64,000 bases of DNA from Ananas comosus (taxonomy: Eukaryota; Streptophyta; Magnoliopsida; Poales; Bromeliaceae): positions 8,375,842-8,439,841 of the forward strand of contig NC_033629.1 in assembly GCF_001540865.1 (NCBI RefSeq). Direction: 5' to 3'. Below, piece by piece: positions 1 through 12,036 of the stretch (positions within the stretch are counted from its first letter, which is position 1; every line of letters begins with the position of its first letter). The position numbers were made by a program, and so were the translations under genes. The notes under the pieces were generated by a model. That model worked only from the letters and a program-made list of their open reading frames with translations, was not told the DNA's origin and did not search any database.

Positions 1-111
1 GATATTCAGGAGAGTGATTTTTGTGGTTGTTGTTTGATATTCAGGAGAATTTCATTGTGATTTTCATTTCAAAGGGAATGGACTTTTATCAAGATGGATG
101 AGGAAACGGGA

Positions 112-146
<35 letters not shown>
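112..146. repeat. (AAT)n microsatellite
   Basis: About eleven AAT units in a row. Bases 1-111 hold no recognisable gene; a short direct repeat (GATATTCAGGAGA at 1 and again near 35) is the only pattern seen there. Confidence 0.9.
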
Positions 147-147
<1 letters not shown>

Positions 148-164
148 TCTTCGATAAATAGGGC

Positions 165-2140
165 TCATTTGGCCTAAATTTTGAAAAAGTGATTTCTGCA
201 GAATTAGTTTTTGTTTGGAAAAGCGATTTCTGTTAGAAGCTGTAGAGCGTTTGGCGGAATCTGATAGAACAATAATTTTTTTTTTTTTGCCAAAGTGATT
301 TCGTAACGCTGTTTAATAATATAATTTTTAAAAGTAATTAATATTACACACCAATATTTCAAGTTATAGTAACTATTTAATATAACAAAAGTGTATAGTG
401 ATAAATATCTATTAGGACAACAATTCATCTAAATATGCCCATCAATGATGCAGGAATACAACCGTGAGTTTGGATCATAATGTAATCATCTGTTACTTCA
501 CTATAAGTCTATGCCGAACTACTCGTATTGTTTTCATTTTTTCAATATTGGACATATAATTCATATTTTGATCACATTTATTGAACTCTTTATCTTATGT
601 CAAATTCTTCATCTTGTGCCATATATGTTCATCTGAATCTCCATTACTTTCCTCTAAATCATGTGAACGATACGGATCGGGAGACATTGTCCCCAATGCC
701 AGTGTCCATGCCGTGTCGTCTAAAGCAATCGTTATGGGAAACATAACTTGTAGTACTGCATACTACAAATTAAATAAATAATTGAAATATGCATACTATA
801 AACTAAATAAATAATTGAAATATTGTATAAAACTAAATAAATAATTAAAATATTATATACTGCAAACTAAAAAAAAATTAAAATATTACATACTAAAAAC
901 TAATCAAATAATCGAAATATTTGTGTTTAAGCAGCTAACATGGAATTACGACTATATATCAAAATTCCGTACTCAAAACCAAATAACCGAATGCAACTAC
1001 ATATCAGGGAACAGTATAAGGAGAAAACTACAAGATGTATGGCGAAGGGGTTTGGTGATCGACACAGTTTCTAGATTTATTAATTAAACATTAAAGAATG
1101 TTACATACAAAATACTATATTAATTTATTAATACATTAATAATTAAAATGTTTAAAAATTATATTATTTTATATATAAATATGTTTTTAATACAAATTTT
1201 TAATTTTAAGTTATGTTAAAATACAAATAAAAATTTTAGTCGATCCTAATCCATCCATCGTATTTTAACTTTTTATAATTACATTCTCATTTATCGTACC
1301 GACAGCATCTAATCCAGCCGGACTCAGCCTTGATGTACAAAGAGCACCTCCTTGAGTACCAACTCCTTATGTATAGCGAGGTCAAATTTTAACCATTTCT
1401 TGCTGAAGTATATATATCCTCCTCACCAACCAATATGAAATTAATGCTTTATTATTACATAAATAAGCTCCTAACAATGCTCTTGTATATTTCCCATTTT
1501 CGTACAAGATCAAAGAGGATTAGGACGTCGGCGGGATCCGTCCTTGCTGGATCCCGCTGGCGCTGATCCAGCCTGATCCGGGCAGATCCGGCAAGGATGA
1601 ATCCCAGCGGCGTGGATCCGACCGGATCCGCCGAGCCATCGGGGAAGAGAGAGAGAGAGAGAAATCTGTTAAAAAAAAGAAAGAGAATATCTTGAATATT
1701 CGTCGGAGAGAAAAGACTCGACGGAGAAAAAGACGTCGCCGGAGAGAAAGGAGGGAGAGAGATGGACTTAGAGAAGAGAGGAACGTGAAAACAATTTTGG
1801 TAGAAGAGTTGGGAAAAGAGTTACGTGGGAAGCGTGATGAATGCGAACAGTAAATAAGAGAGAAAAGAATAGTTACAAATTAATTGAATATGAAAGAATA
1901 GAGTAGAATTATATTATTTATTTAGAAATAATTTGGATATTTTTATAAAAATTTTAAGTAGAAAAATTGATTTTGCTGGAATCAATTTTAGAGAACAGTT
2001 TTTTTCTACTTTTGATGCTTGAAAAATCAGTTTTTTAATTTTGAAAAGAAAAAATTCAACTTTTTTTGCAAAATGCTTTACTGAGCCCAAAATCACTTTT
2101 GGACTCAGAATCACTTTTAAGAAGTTGGGCCAGACACCCC
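165..2140. other. AT-rich stretch, possible decayed DNA transposon
   Basis: The two edges carry loosely inverted ends: GGGCTCATTTGGCC near 168 and, on the minus strand near 2140, GGGGTGTCTGGCCC, each followed by AAAAGTGATT-type sequence. This is the style of PIF/Harbinger or hAT element ends. I could not define a clean target-site duplication. On the minus strand around 600-730 an acidic stretch with a DLEESNGDSDE motif reads open for about 50 codons. This could be a remnant of a transposon accessory protein, but I do not recognise it. No intact gene is visible. A single N lies at 2268, just outside. Confidence 0.25.
1531..1640. repeat. GGATCC-rich imperfect repeat block
   Basis: A GC-rich island in AT-rich DNA with repeated GGATCCG / GATCCGGC-type words in both orientations, able to form several short hairpins. 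It is flanked on the right by a GAGAGA tract. No coding potential seen. Confidence 0.55.
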
Positions 2141-2284
2141 CTTATTTGCATCAACAATCATTTCAATTTAAAGGACACATTCATGTTTAAATTTAAAATT
2201 AAGATTGATTTTATAAGTTAAAATTTAAAACCATTTTTAAATTTGGATTTTAAACTCCAATTTGAAGCNATTATTTGTTTCGTA

Positions 2285-2512
2285 CAGTTTTACCAGTTAA
2301 AAGTTACCTTTAACTTTTGCTGAAATTTCAAATTGCCGTATCTTCTTAGATTTAAAGAAGTTTAAATCCTATTTTTTACAATTGGAATTTGATATATCTA
2401 ATTTCAATTGTAAGAACTAGGTTTTAAACTTCTTTAAATCTAAGAAGATGTGGCAATTTGAGGTTTTAGCAATATTCTCGGTAAGTTAAAGTTAGCTGTT
2501 AAAACTTTATTA
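2285..2512. repeat. Long imperfect inverted repeat (MITE-like hairpin)
   Basis: The two halves are near reverse complements. The best part is CTTCTTAGATTTAAAGAAGT at about 2342 against ACTTCTTTAAATCTAAGAAG near 2430, flanked by CAAATTGCC / GGCAATTTG and outer arms around TTAAAAGTTACCTTTAACTT. The loop is centred near 2390. Arms of roughly 100 bp with a small loop are typical of foldback MITEs. No target duplication was resolved. Confidence 0.6.
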
Positions 2513-2579
2513 AATTAGTGTTTCATTTGCTATAGCTTTTTTTTATTTTAAAATAAGGATTTTTGAAATTTATGGGATC

Positions 2580-3526
2580 TAGTCTAAATTGCCACACCTA
2601 GCAACTAAACTTGTGGGCTTCTAGCTTTTGTTGTGATATCATGGCCTCGAGGCCATGATATCTATCGTATCATCGGATTGAGATATATATATATATATAT
2701 ATATCTTGATCCGATTATATGATAATTTTCGTGGTTTAGTAACCACGATGGTTCTAAAACCGGTAACCTAATTCTCTACACGCCAATCCTACTACGCCTG
2801 GGGGATCCCAACTCACTCATCAACCAACTTATTATATTAGATTGCCCACTTTTACTAGTTTTTGTATCTAGATTGCCGTTTTTTGAATGTTCGTGGTTGA
2901 TGAAGCACGATAATTTTCGTGTTATCGGTCTGAGATATATATATATATATATCTCTCTCTCTCTCTCTCTTTTATTCCGATGTTATGATAATTCTCATAG
3001 TTGATCGGAACCAGGATGGTTCAAACATCGGGAATCTACTTCCCTATACTCTAGTCCTACTATCATCGGGGGACCGTACCCAACTTCTCCTCCCATTGCC
3101 TTGTGCATAGTCAATTGCCTACTCCCCATTTACCGCGTTTCTCTATCTAGATTGCCGTTTTTCGAGCTATCGTGGTCTACGAACCATAATAGCTATCATA
3201 TCATCGGCCTTAGATATAAATATCCATTTAAATTGCCGTCTTTTGAGCTATCGTGTTTTGTTAACCATGATATCTATCATATTATCGGCCTGATATATAT
3301 ATCTCTCTCTCAGGCCGATGATATAATAGCTATTATGGTTTACGAATCACAACAACTTAAAACACGGCAATCTAGATAGGCAAACTGGTCAAAGTGAGTT
3401 ATCTAGTATGATAAATTGATTGGTGGGTGAGTTGAGATCCCTTAGTGATAGTAGGATTGGCGTGTAGGGAAGTAGGTTCCTGGCTTCTGGATTATCGTTC
3501 ACCAACCATGATAATTATTATATTAT

Positions 3527-3569
<43 letters not shown>

Positions 3570-3570
3570 A
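2580..3570. repeat. Cluster of nested, mutually inverted MITE-like repeats
   Basis: At least three related copies of one ~120-bp block (GATAATT..CGTGG...CGCCAATCCTACTA..GGGATC) occur near 2710-2830, 2985-3110 and, inverted, 3397-3520. The motif TATCTAGATTGCCG at about 3150 is mirrored by CGGCAATCTAGATA near 3375, bounding a foldback whose core contains (TA)n and (CT)n. A (GA)n run closes the cluster at 3529-3567. Short open frames here are chance. Confidence 0.6.
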
Positions 3571-3743
3571 ACTATGTCGAAAAAATATAAAATTTTATTT
3601 CTAAAAATTTTAAATATCTTAGATCAATTTTAACGGTGTGGATCGTTGATTTGAACACCCGAAGATCGAAAACAACACTATAGTACCGGAGCTCCGGTAC
3701 TATAGATAGTATAGTAGCCTAGCTCTATATATATATATATATA

Positions 3744-3968
3744 ATTGAGTTCCTGTGCTTTTAAAAGTACCAAATTGTTGGTGCTTGTAGATTTTTGCCA
3801 TTGGATTAAGGGATGTGCGGTTAGGATGATGCGGATCCCCTAGGGTTGAGTGGGTAGTTGGTTGAATAATATAATCTAACGGTTGAAAATGATCAAAGAC
3901 ATAGATCTAATGGTAAAAAATTTACAAGCACCAACTACTTCGTGCTTTTACAAGCACCATAGCCGGAC

Positions 3969-3970
<2 letters not shown>
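3744..3970. mobile_element. MITE with ~60-bp terminal inverted repeats
   Basis: The left end reads TTCCTGTGCTTTTAAAAGTA..GTTGGTGCTTGTAGATTTTTGCCATTGG. The right end is its imperfect inverse (CTAATGGTAAAAAATT..CAAGCACCAACTA..GTGCTTTTACAAGCACCATAG). It sits between TA repeats, so a TA duplication is plausible but not provable. No coding capacity. Confidence 0.6.
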
Positions 3971-4003
<33 letters not shown>

Positions 4004-4004
4004 T

Positions 4005-4655
4005 AAGGCTACTATCCTTTTAAGAGTATAGTAGCCTTGGTCCTCCCAATTTTGTAGCCGTTGATCTTGCTTTGAGATCTGGTTCCCGCTGGCATGGGTT
4101 TGTGCGGAGGTTAGCGGAGCACGTCAGTTAACGGAGAGGGGTAAAGCGCGAAGCTAAGCAAAAAAAAAAAAATCCATCGCCCATCTATACTCACAGCAAA
4201 AACTAGGGTTTCTTCTCTGAGACCTCCACCTTCTCTGGGACCGACCATTTCTAAAGCCCATCCTCAATTTTTTGCTCAAAACAAAAATCCATCTTATGTA
4301 TACATACGATTCATTTCGCCTCTTCTTCTCTCCTAGTTTTCCTCTTCCGATCGCCGACCAACTTCGTTACTCGGACTTGAAGTGCTCGGGCTGCTCTGAA
4401 GCCTCTTTTTCCTTCGCCTTCGCTCGGATCAAACATTCAAATGGTGAGTTTTCTTTGTTTTTCGATTTCTATAGAACTTTTTGATGATAGATCAACTTAG
4501 CTTATTTCTTTTTTTTTCAGGGTTTTTTCCAACTTTTTATGTAAATTAATTTTTTCCATCTTTCAAATCAAGACAGCTTCTTTCCTCTCCTTTGTGAGAA
4601 AACATCAAGATATTATTGTATCTTGTCTTATATTCTTTAACTTTCTTTGATATTA
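4005..4655 (+). repeat. Left terminal inverted repeat of the MULE
   Basis: The arm contains landmarks repeated inverted at 8810-9406: TAGTAGCCTTGGTCCTCCC, CGCGAAGCTAAGCA plus an A-run, ATCCATCGCCCAT, GCAAAAACTAGGGTTTCTTC, TTTTTTGCTCAAAACAAAA, GATTTCTATAGAACTTTTT and CTTGTCTTATATTCTTTAAC. It carries about 50 bp (near 4566-4620) that is missing from the right arm. In active MULEs these arms hold the promoter and transposase-binding sites. Confidence 0.8.
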
Positions 4656-4707
4656 CGGTTTATTAATATTTACAAAGTTGTATGGTAATTCTTTGCATAC
4701 ATAATGT

Positions 4708-4709
4708 AT

Positions 4710-4776
<67 letters not shown>

Positions 4777-4785
4777 ATAATTATA
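4708..4785. repeat. (TA)n microsatellite inside the MULE
   Basis: Nearly pure TA repeat of about 78 bp just inside the left MULE arm, broken by a few TTA steps. Confidence 0.9.
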
Positions 4786-5004
4786 TATTAATTATTTGAA
4801 GATCATTATATTATGAACTTTCAAGCCCATAAACCTCTCATGAAGGGAAGGTGGCATCTGTAATTGGTTCTTCAATTTAGAGGTACTAATGATGAGAAAG
4901 AATATACTTGGTGATGAGACTTTACTGGGGGTGTGAGCATTAGGGAGGAAGAGAAAATGTCTTTCTTATGAAAAATAGAGAAATACAACACAACAATTAG
5001 AAGA

Positions 5005-7230
5005 AATGAGCCAAGAGGAATCTGCAATCGATGAACCATTTTTTGGTCAATTTTTCTAATGCGGAGAAGCCATAAGGATTTCTACATATCTATGCTTTAA
5101 AACAGGATTTAGTATAAGAAAGCAAAGTCATTATAAAGCAAAAAGCATTGAAGGTATGTAACAACTTTGGTATACACATTGTTCGAAAGAAGGATAATTG
5201 AAGGTTCAAACAAATGAAATGGGAAACAATGTTGCTTCTTCTCAAACAATCGAACACCACAAAGGAATTTCCATTTAGACGATGTGGGTGTAATCATCCT
5301 GAGATTAAAAATGGTTGAGGGAGGAAAGTGAGATGGTCATGAGTTTTAATAAAGAGCATAATCATGACTTGATTGTATAATGTCTTCAAGGCTTTTTTTT
5401 CGCTCACACCGCTCAATCACAATGAACAAAAGAATGATAAACATGTTAAGTGAGCAAAACATTTCTACTTCACAAATTATGTCATTCTTAGCCACAAGAG
5501 AGGGAGGAATGGAAAATATTCACTTCACTCGAAAGGACTTAAGTAATGCAATCGTTGAAAAAATAGAAGTCATTGGGATTGACGTGGCCAAGTGTCTTAA
5601 TTATTTTTCGGGAGCTTCAACAAAAGGGTCCTCATTTTTGTGGCAAGTGTTCTTAATTATTTTCGGGGAGCTTCAACAAAGATCCATCATTTTTCTATGC
5701 CATAGATGTTGACGAGGAACAACAAAGTAATTTATTTTGGTTGATGGGAGATCAAGAATGTGCGTGTCAATCCTTTTCGCGATGTCGTAAGCTTCGACAC
5801 AATATATTGCACCAACAAATTATAGCATGCCTTTTGCACCGTTTGTAGGCATTTATCTATCATAAGCAATCTATCTTCTTTGGATGTGCTTTATAAGAGA
5901 TGAGACTGTCATACCTTTTGTTGGTTGCTTTAAACTTGGCTAAAAGCAATGTTCGACTGTCATCCTGGGCCATTATTACGGATCAAGATCCTGCAAGAGA
6001 AAGGCAATCAAGCTAATATTTCCAAACACTGTTCATAGGTGCTGCCAATGGCATATCATAAGAAAGCAAGAGAGCGCCTAGGGGTTCTCTAGGGCTCAAA
6101 AGGGGTTTCAAAGATGACTTGGCAATCATGTATAAACATAGCTTGACTGTTGATGAATTTGAGAGTGAATGGGCATCTATGCTTAAAAAGTACGATTTGT
6201 TGTAATAGTCATCTTTGTTTTCTATGGAATTTGCCGTCATCAATAGCTCCTGCATATTTTCGAAGTACTTTCTTTTGCAAACATGCCTACCTCACAAGTA
6301 GCGAAGGTATGAATGCGCTTCCAAAAATTTTTTTGGACTCTCACACGCTCAGCATATAAATTTGTAATTCAGTTTGAAAAAGATAGTGTCAAGTAGATAC
6401 AAAAAGGAGGATGAAAGAATTTAAATGAAGACGGGGAGGCTACTTTGTGGACCTTGATCCAATTGAAGAGCGAGCTCTGTGAATGTATACACAAAAAAGG
6501 TTTTTTGCCGACTTTAGAGACCAGTTGAACGGTACTCACAGGTTATAGATTTGTGAAGTAGAGAAAACACATACAAAGTATTCACTATAATAAAAACCTT
6601 CTATCTTCCAAACAACGAATTTATTCTTATATAGTTATTGTTGACAAAGATGAGGATATAGTGTCTATGCAATTGTAAAATGTTCAAATTTGCAGGGATA
6701 TTGTGTGCTCATGCTCAAGTCTATGCATTTTATAGGAATACATCCCATTCCGAAAAAATATATCTTGAAAAGATGGACAAAAAGAAGCTAAAAGTGGCCA
6801 AGTACTTGATAGTGTGGGAATTGTAGCGTTGGTGAATCATCAAAACAATAGCCACAATGGCTTCAAGCAATTAGCTTACAATGTCAAAAATTCATATATG
6901 AAACTACAAAGAATATTAGGCATATACTATGGGAACAGAAAATTGAAATCGCTTATTGAAGAACTTTCGACAATTACCAAGACCTGAAAAGTGAAAAAGG
7001 ATCAAAATCTAATTTGATCTAGTCATACACGGATTTTATTTCACATAAACAAGTCATGTTAAATGCTAATTTAGGAAACAGGTTGTAAAAAAGATCCGCC
7101 ACAATCACAGTGCAAAGAAAAAGAAAGCTCGCAACTTAAGCACCTGCGAAATAAGTGCAGAAGTCGACGAACTTGCGCAAATGTCAAAAGAAAGGCCATA
7201 ACATCAGAAACTTTGCAAAAAGGTAATTTT
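5005..7230 (+). pseudogene. FAR1/MULE-type transposase pseudogene
   Basis: Translating across frames gives, in order: a start region MSQEESAIDEPFF at 5005; a FAR1-like zinc segment (KTGFSIRKQSHYKAK, about 5095-5140); FNKEHNHDL near 5345; FLRSHRSIT then TSQIMSFLATREGG near 5400-5510, a FAR1-family linker; FFYAIDVDEEQQ near 5690; FGDVVSFDT near 5780, the DDE-region hallmark; TWLKAMFDCHP with a TDQDP-like remnant near 5935-5990; a WH-type motif near 6045; and a SWIM-like C-x-C...C-x-H (NCKMFKFAGILCAHAQ) near 6667-6715. A basic Lys/Arg-rich tail follows near 7090-7200. Repeated stops and frameshifts separate these blocks. FHY3/FAR1 transcription factors share the same ancestor, but the flanking terminal repeats mark this copy as a transposon. 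Confidence 0.8.
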
Positions 7231-8201
7231 TCTCCTTTTTGACTTTTTCTAATATAATTTGGATGTTGTTTTAATATAATTAATATTTTAATATGCATAT
7301 TTTGGATTGTTTATTGCGTTACCAAAGAACGTGGCAAATTTTGCACTAAATTCAAGTGATAGCATGAAGAGAGTGAGGAGGGAACTAGATCGATGCAGTT
7401 GGATGATTAGATACTGAAAGATGTTGAGAATATGCTTGATGTTAGTTCTACATGCTGCCGCAGATAAAGCAAAAGAAGTGTTTTCTTGAATAATTAGATG
7501 TTCGATTAGTCATATTGTAATTTGTTGTAATGTTTTGATAAGTGCCAGCAGCAAAATTTTGAATGTAAGATGATGAAATTGTTTGTAATTTTAAAGCAGT
7601 TAAATATGTATTCAATTGCATTAGTGTTCATCTCTTTGATGTTTTTTCAGCAGTTATTTTCAGCATTAGTGTTAATCTCTTTGATGTTTTTTTTTTTTTT
7701 TTTGTTAACTTCATATATAGATGTTAGAATTGCTGTAATATCATGCAGTTATTCTAAATTCCAAGATGTTGAATAACAGTTGTATGTCATTTTGATGTTA
7801 AAGAATAGTAGTAAACCTTGCTTTATAGACCTGCATGTGAAAATATGTGAAACCTGCTGCTGATATTGCTGATGAAATTGTGAAACTACCTCTGCTGAAA
7901 CTGCTGCTGATATATTTCAGTTTAATATTAACCTCATTATTTCACATCATTCGGCTATAGTTTATATTTAGCTCAAGTATGTAAAACGTAATAAAAAAAT
8001 TTCAACATACCAGAACTGCATTTTCATTCATTGAGCTATGTTTTCTCTTACACCAAAGTCGATATTTAAATCACAAATCAAAACTAAACTACAATAGTTT
8101 CCGTTAATCCATTGCAGACTTTAAGTCCAATTACATCCATTACATCAACTGAATTTTAAATCCAAAGAGAAACTTAACGTATATCAATTGCACAGAAAAG
8201 T

Positions 8202-8606
8202 TTATGATGTATGCCTTTCTTTCGACATCAGCTCTATCGCATTAATTTGATCTTTCAGCACTTGCATCTGATCAGCTACTTTTGCTTCTAACTTGTTAAT
8301 ACATTCGATTACCATTCATCTGACAATTTTGCTATGCATTTGTTGAGAATCAGGAAACAAACTACTCTCCATTTTCAAAAAGGTTAGATTTGAGACTTCA
8401 GATAATTCTCTTGTTCCTTACTTCTTTATCGACCATTTGGAAGAAATTACAATTAATTCACTTTTTTCACTGCGTGTTGGCGGATCCATAGAATTGCATC
8501 CCCCTGGTTGTTGGTTTTGCGAGTGCTCGTAAAACTGCCTATTTTCATCGCATTATGCTATCGAACAAACTTCATTGTTGCCAGAAATTCTTTTAGAATA
8601 TGCCAT
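8202..8606 (-). pseudogene. Second MULE ORF, minus strand, with three in-frame stops
   Basis: One reading frame of 134 codons runs from ATG at 8606 to TAA at 8202 with only three internal stops (TAA, TAA, TGA) and no shift needed. It includes MDPPTRSEKSELIV and a C-terminal heptad-like stretch (INKLEAKVADQMQVLKDQI) that looks like a short coiled coil. It is convergent to the transposase and lies just inside the right arm. I do not recognise the family; an accessory ORF of the element or a captured host fragment are both possible. Confidence 0.5.
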
Positions 8607-8809
8607 GATTACCTATAAAAAGAAATATGCAAAGGTTTACTACAACATCTTTGCTATGAAATGATAACAGAAATTTTTACTCTGTTTTGGGTGTAAAGAA
8701 TTTAGTGAAAGTACGAAGGGAAAGAAAATAGGAAACCAAATTTTGATATTCAAAAATGAAATGATCATCAAGAATTCATAAGAGAACAAATACAAATTAA
8801 TAAACTGGT

Positions 8810-9405
8810 ATATCAAGAAAGTTAAAGAATATAAGACAAGATACAGATGGAAAAAATTAATTTATATAAAAGGTTGGAAAAATCCAAAAAAAAAAAAAAA
8901 ATCAAGCTAAGTAAATCTATCATGAAAAAGTTCTATAGAAATCGAAAAAACAAAGAAACATTACCAATTTGAATGTTTGATCGGCGAAGGCGAAGCGAGA
9001 AAGAGGCTTCAGAGCAGGTCGAGCACTCAATCCGAGTAACGAAGTTGGTCGCGACGGAAGAGGAAAACTGGGAGAGGAAGAAGAGGGAAATGATTTAGGA
9101 AGACACAGGATGGATTTTGTTTTGAGCAAAAAATTTGAGGATGCGGCTTTAGAACATGGTCAGCGTCCAGAGAGGTGGAAGGTCTCAGAGAAGAAACCTA
9201 GTTTTTGCTGTGAGCATAGGAATGGGCGATGGATTTTTTTTTTTTTTTTGCTTAGCTTCGCGCTTTACCCCTCTCCGTTAACGGACTGGTGCTCCGTTAA
9301 CCTCCGCACAAACCATGCCAGCGGGAACCGAATCTCAAAGCAGATCAACGGCTACAAAATTTGGGAGGACCAAGGCTGCTATACTCTTTAAACGGCAGAG
9401 TACCT

Positions 9406-9406
<1 letters not shown>
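8810..9406 (-). repeat. Right terminal inverted repeat of the MULE
   Basis: Inverted partner of the left arm, about 600 bp, differing by scattered substitutions and small indels and lacking a ~50-bp block of the left arm. The outer edge (GTACCTT) runs into a (TA)n tract. Confidence 0.8.
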
Positions 9407-9445
<39 letters not shown>

Positions 9446-9448
<3 letters not shown>

Positions 9449-11374
9449 AGTATCCTTGGTGTTTTGCAGCTGTGAGACTTCTGCATCTGAGGCTTCTCGA
9501 CACATCTGAAGAGTGTCGAAACAAGTCCGAGTCATATTGGCGCGAAATAGACGCAAAACGGATTCAGCGCGACGCGAGAGCAAGTTTTAATATTGAAATC
9601 TGCAAAGTGCAGGTTTTCAGTATTATGTACCGGTACCATGCAGGGGAGTACCGGTACCCCAGTGTATTTTCTGGATAGGCTGCTCTCGGGTTTGCATTTT
9701 TGATACTGAGTACCGGTACAGCATCGGGCTGGTGGTACCGGTACCTGATGTGCGAAGCTGCGAGCTGAGAGGCCGAGTTCCAGTGACCAAACGTTGGTAC
9801 CAGCACTCCAGCTGGGATTTTGAGTTGGTAAAGGGTATTTTGGTCCATTTGCTGTGTCGTTCAACCCAAAGTTCCCAGCCTCTATATGTTGACAGAGAGG
9901 AGATTCTTGGTTGGCTCTTCTTCTTCTCTCCCCCTATTTCTCTAATTGGCGGACCCGAGCGTGGTGGAGGCCACGGTTTGAGCTCGGATTGACGTCGACG
10001 TTGCACCAGGTTGCCGTTCGAGCGCGCGAGCGTGACAGTTGCATCGTTTGGAGGTTGGGCGAGCGCGTGGTTTCGCTTCATTCGACTTTCCGCCGTCGTG
10101 GATTAGCATTTTGAGGTAGGTTAATGATATACTTACCGGATTCTACGGATTTCCTCCTAAGTTTAGTTGATGTCAGCATGTATATTTTTAGTCTTTGTAT
10201 ATCATATTATTTTAGCTCGAATTCATCCATTTTGCTTGCTAATTGAAATATGAATTTGGAATATATAGTAGTGATTTAGATAAATTATACATGTTGGACT
10301 TAAGAGAAAACTATCGATTCTACACCATTGTTTTCTGAAACTACCAGATTTAGCTCTAAAAGTCGTAGTTTATTTGTATCGTCGCAGTTTGTGGGCGGTG
10401 GATATCCAGAATAGTGTAGAATGCATTTACGCTCGTGCTGGAATGCCGAACTTATTTTTACAGTAGTGTATAGATTATTCCGGACTGTCGGGTGCCGTTG
10501 TGTTTGACGGTAGACCCAGATTGCTATTTTTGAGGGCACGTTGATTATGGTTGTTAGACCAGTTAGACCCTTCTGTATTGATTATAGCCTGTGAGAGCCT
10601 GATTGAGCTCGGTAGAGACACGTTTGCATACTCGATTGGGTAGTGCCTACGAGTGCCACTCCGGAGTCGGGCCTAATGCTTTTGCGTTGATGTCATTGCG
10701 TCCTGGTTGGACTTGCTCTCCACTAACGACCCAGCGTGGTGGTAGTTAGTGTGGCTTCGACTGGCGGGACGGGTGTGTTCACAGTCTCTAGTGAGATTGG
10801 GTCAGAGATTGCATTTTCTACAGATAGTTAGTATTGGATTGTGATAGTACAGTGGCATATAGCTGTAGAGTTGTTCTATCTTCCTTTACTATCTTTGAGC
10901 ATACTTTCTGTAGACTTAGTGAGTGAGCCGTTGAGGTCGGTAGCGGTACCCACTGAGGACTACTTCTTTTTGCTGTAGTTCTCACACCCAGTTGTGGAAC
11001 CCTTTTTGCAGAGCCTTCTTCTTCGGCTGCTGCTGTTGCGAATACAGATCGTAGAAAGGGAGTCGCGAGTTAGATCCCTTCCCGTTTTGCTGCTAATCTA
11101 GAGACATAACAGCTACAGGTAGTGTTAGTTTTTTGTTCTTGTACATACTGATATTAGATTCTCGCTAGAGCGAGTGTTTTTGTATTTGGATACTATGTAT
11201 GTATTTGAACCGATGTTATTTATGTCTTTCTTTTTAGTAGCTTTATACTATTGGTTGTAGTATTGTATGATTACAGGTATAAGTACAGCTATCGCTTCGT
11301 ATACAAGAAAAATTTTTTTGTGTACGGTGGGTCTGTTAGCGTGCCCGGAAAAACGAGTAATTCGGAGCGTAACA
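9446..11374 (+). mobile_element. Solo LTR, 1.93 kb (Ty3/gypsy-type family)
   Basis: It starts TGTAGTATCC and ends GCGTAACA, with TATAT immediately on both sides (9441-9445 and 11375-11379). The duplication lies in TA-rich DNA, so it is supportive rather than decisive. The 3' two thirds align with the LTRs at 22301-25151 and 55008-61390, for example ACGCTCGTGCTG, ACTGTCGGGTG, GACCCAGATT and CTATCGCTTCGTATA. The 5' third holds four GTACCGGTAC palindromes (9628, 9648, 9710, 9734). No internal domain or second LTR is present, so it is a recombinational remnant. A TATA-like CTATATG near 9882 suggests plus orientation. Short open frames inside are not genes. Confidence 0.75.
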
Positions 11375-12036
11375 TATATATATATATAAGTTTGATTTTT
11401 AAACTTAATTGTGATTTAAACTTCATCTTAAATTCGACTGTAGAATACAATTATGAAGACTTAAAGATTGAATTTGAACAGTAATATTTGAGATTTAAAT
11501 TCAAAATTTGAGATCAAGTTGTGAATTAAGTTAGATTTTGATTTGAATTCATTCTTGAATTTTATTTATGAATCAAAATTGAATTAAAAGTTTAAATTTA
11601 ATTTTGATTTACGAATTAATTTTAATTTTGGGTTTCACTTTGACTGGAAATTTGAATATTGAAAATCAATTTCATGTTTTTAATTTGAATTGTTAATAAA
11701 ATGTAGATTCCAATTTAAATTTAAATTGGAATTTATATTTATATTTATATTTATATTTATACTTGAAAGTTTAGTGTAACTTCGAATTTAAATCAAAATT
11801 TTAATTCAATTTCAAATTTGAAGTTTAATTTATATTCAAATTTATATTTAAATTCTAATTGACGAAGATCAAATTGAGCTTCACATAAATTAACTTTAAA
11901 TTTAAATTCAAATTCTAGATTTCTAATTTTGACTTCAATGAGTTTTTCCTTTTAACTCCAATTTTTGTACGAAACCAAACGCATACACGCATACAGAGAA
12001 GGCATCGTTCCATTTACCATTCTATTTTGTTACTTC
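11375..12036. other. AT-rich spacer, no gene seen
   Basis: Low-complexity DNA built of AATTTGAATTT-like words, including a (TTTATA)n stretch near 11738-11760. No coding signal was found. Confidence 0.6.

Larger units (their letters stand above)
4005..9406. mobile_element. Decayed FAR1-type Mutator-like element (MULE)
   Basis: A 5.4-kb unit bounded by long terminal inverted repeats (4005-4655 and 8810-9406) encloses a plus-strand transposase pseudogene with FAR1 DNA-binding, MULE transposase and SWIM zinc-finger remnants, and a second decayed ORF on the minus strand. Long terminal repeats with an internal transposase of this type are characteristic of plant MULEs. The outer flanks are (TA)n/(GA)n tracts, so the expected 9-bp target duplication cannot be told from the microsatellites. 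Many stops and shifts in the transposase make it non-autonomous now. The right end directly abuts a (TA)n tract carrying a solo LTR. Confidence 0.8.

Noticed and set aside
9532..10114. Overlapping frames up to 152 codons in the solo LTR
   Set aside because: They are confined to a solo LTR, lack domains and are built partly from GTACCGGTAC palindromes.
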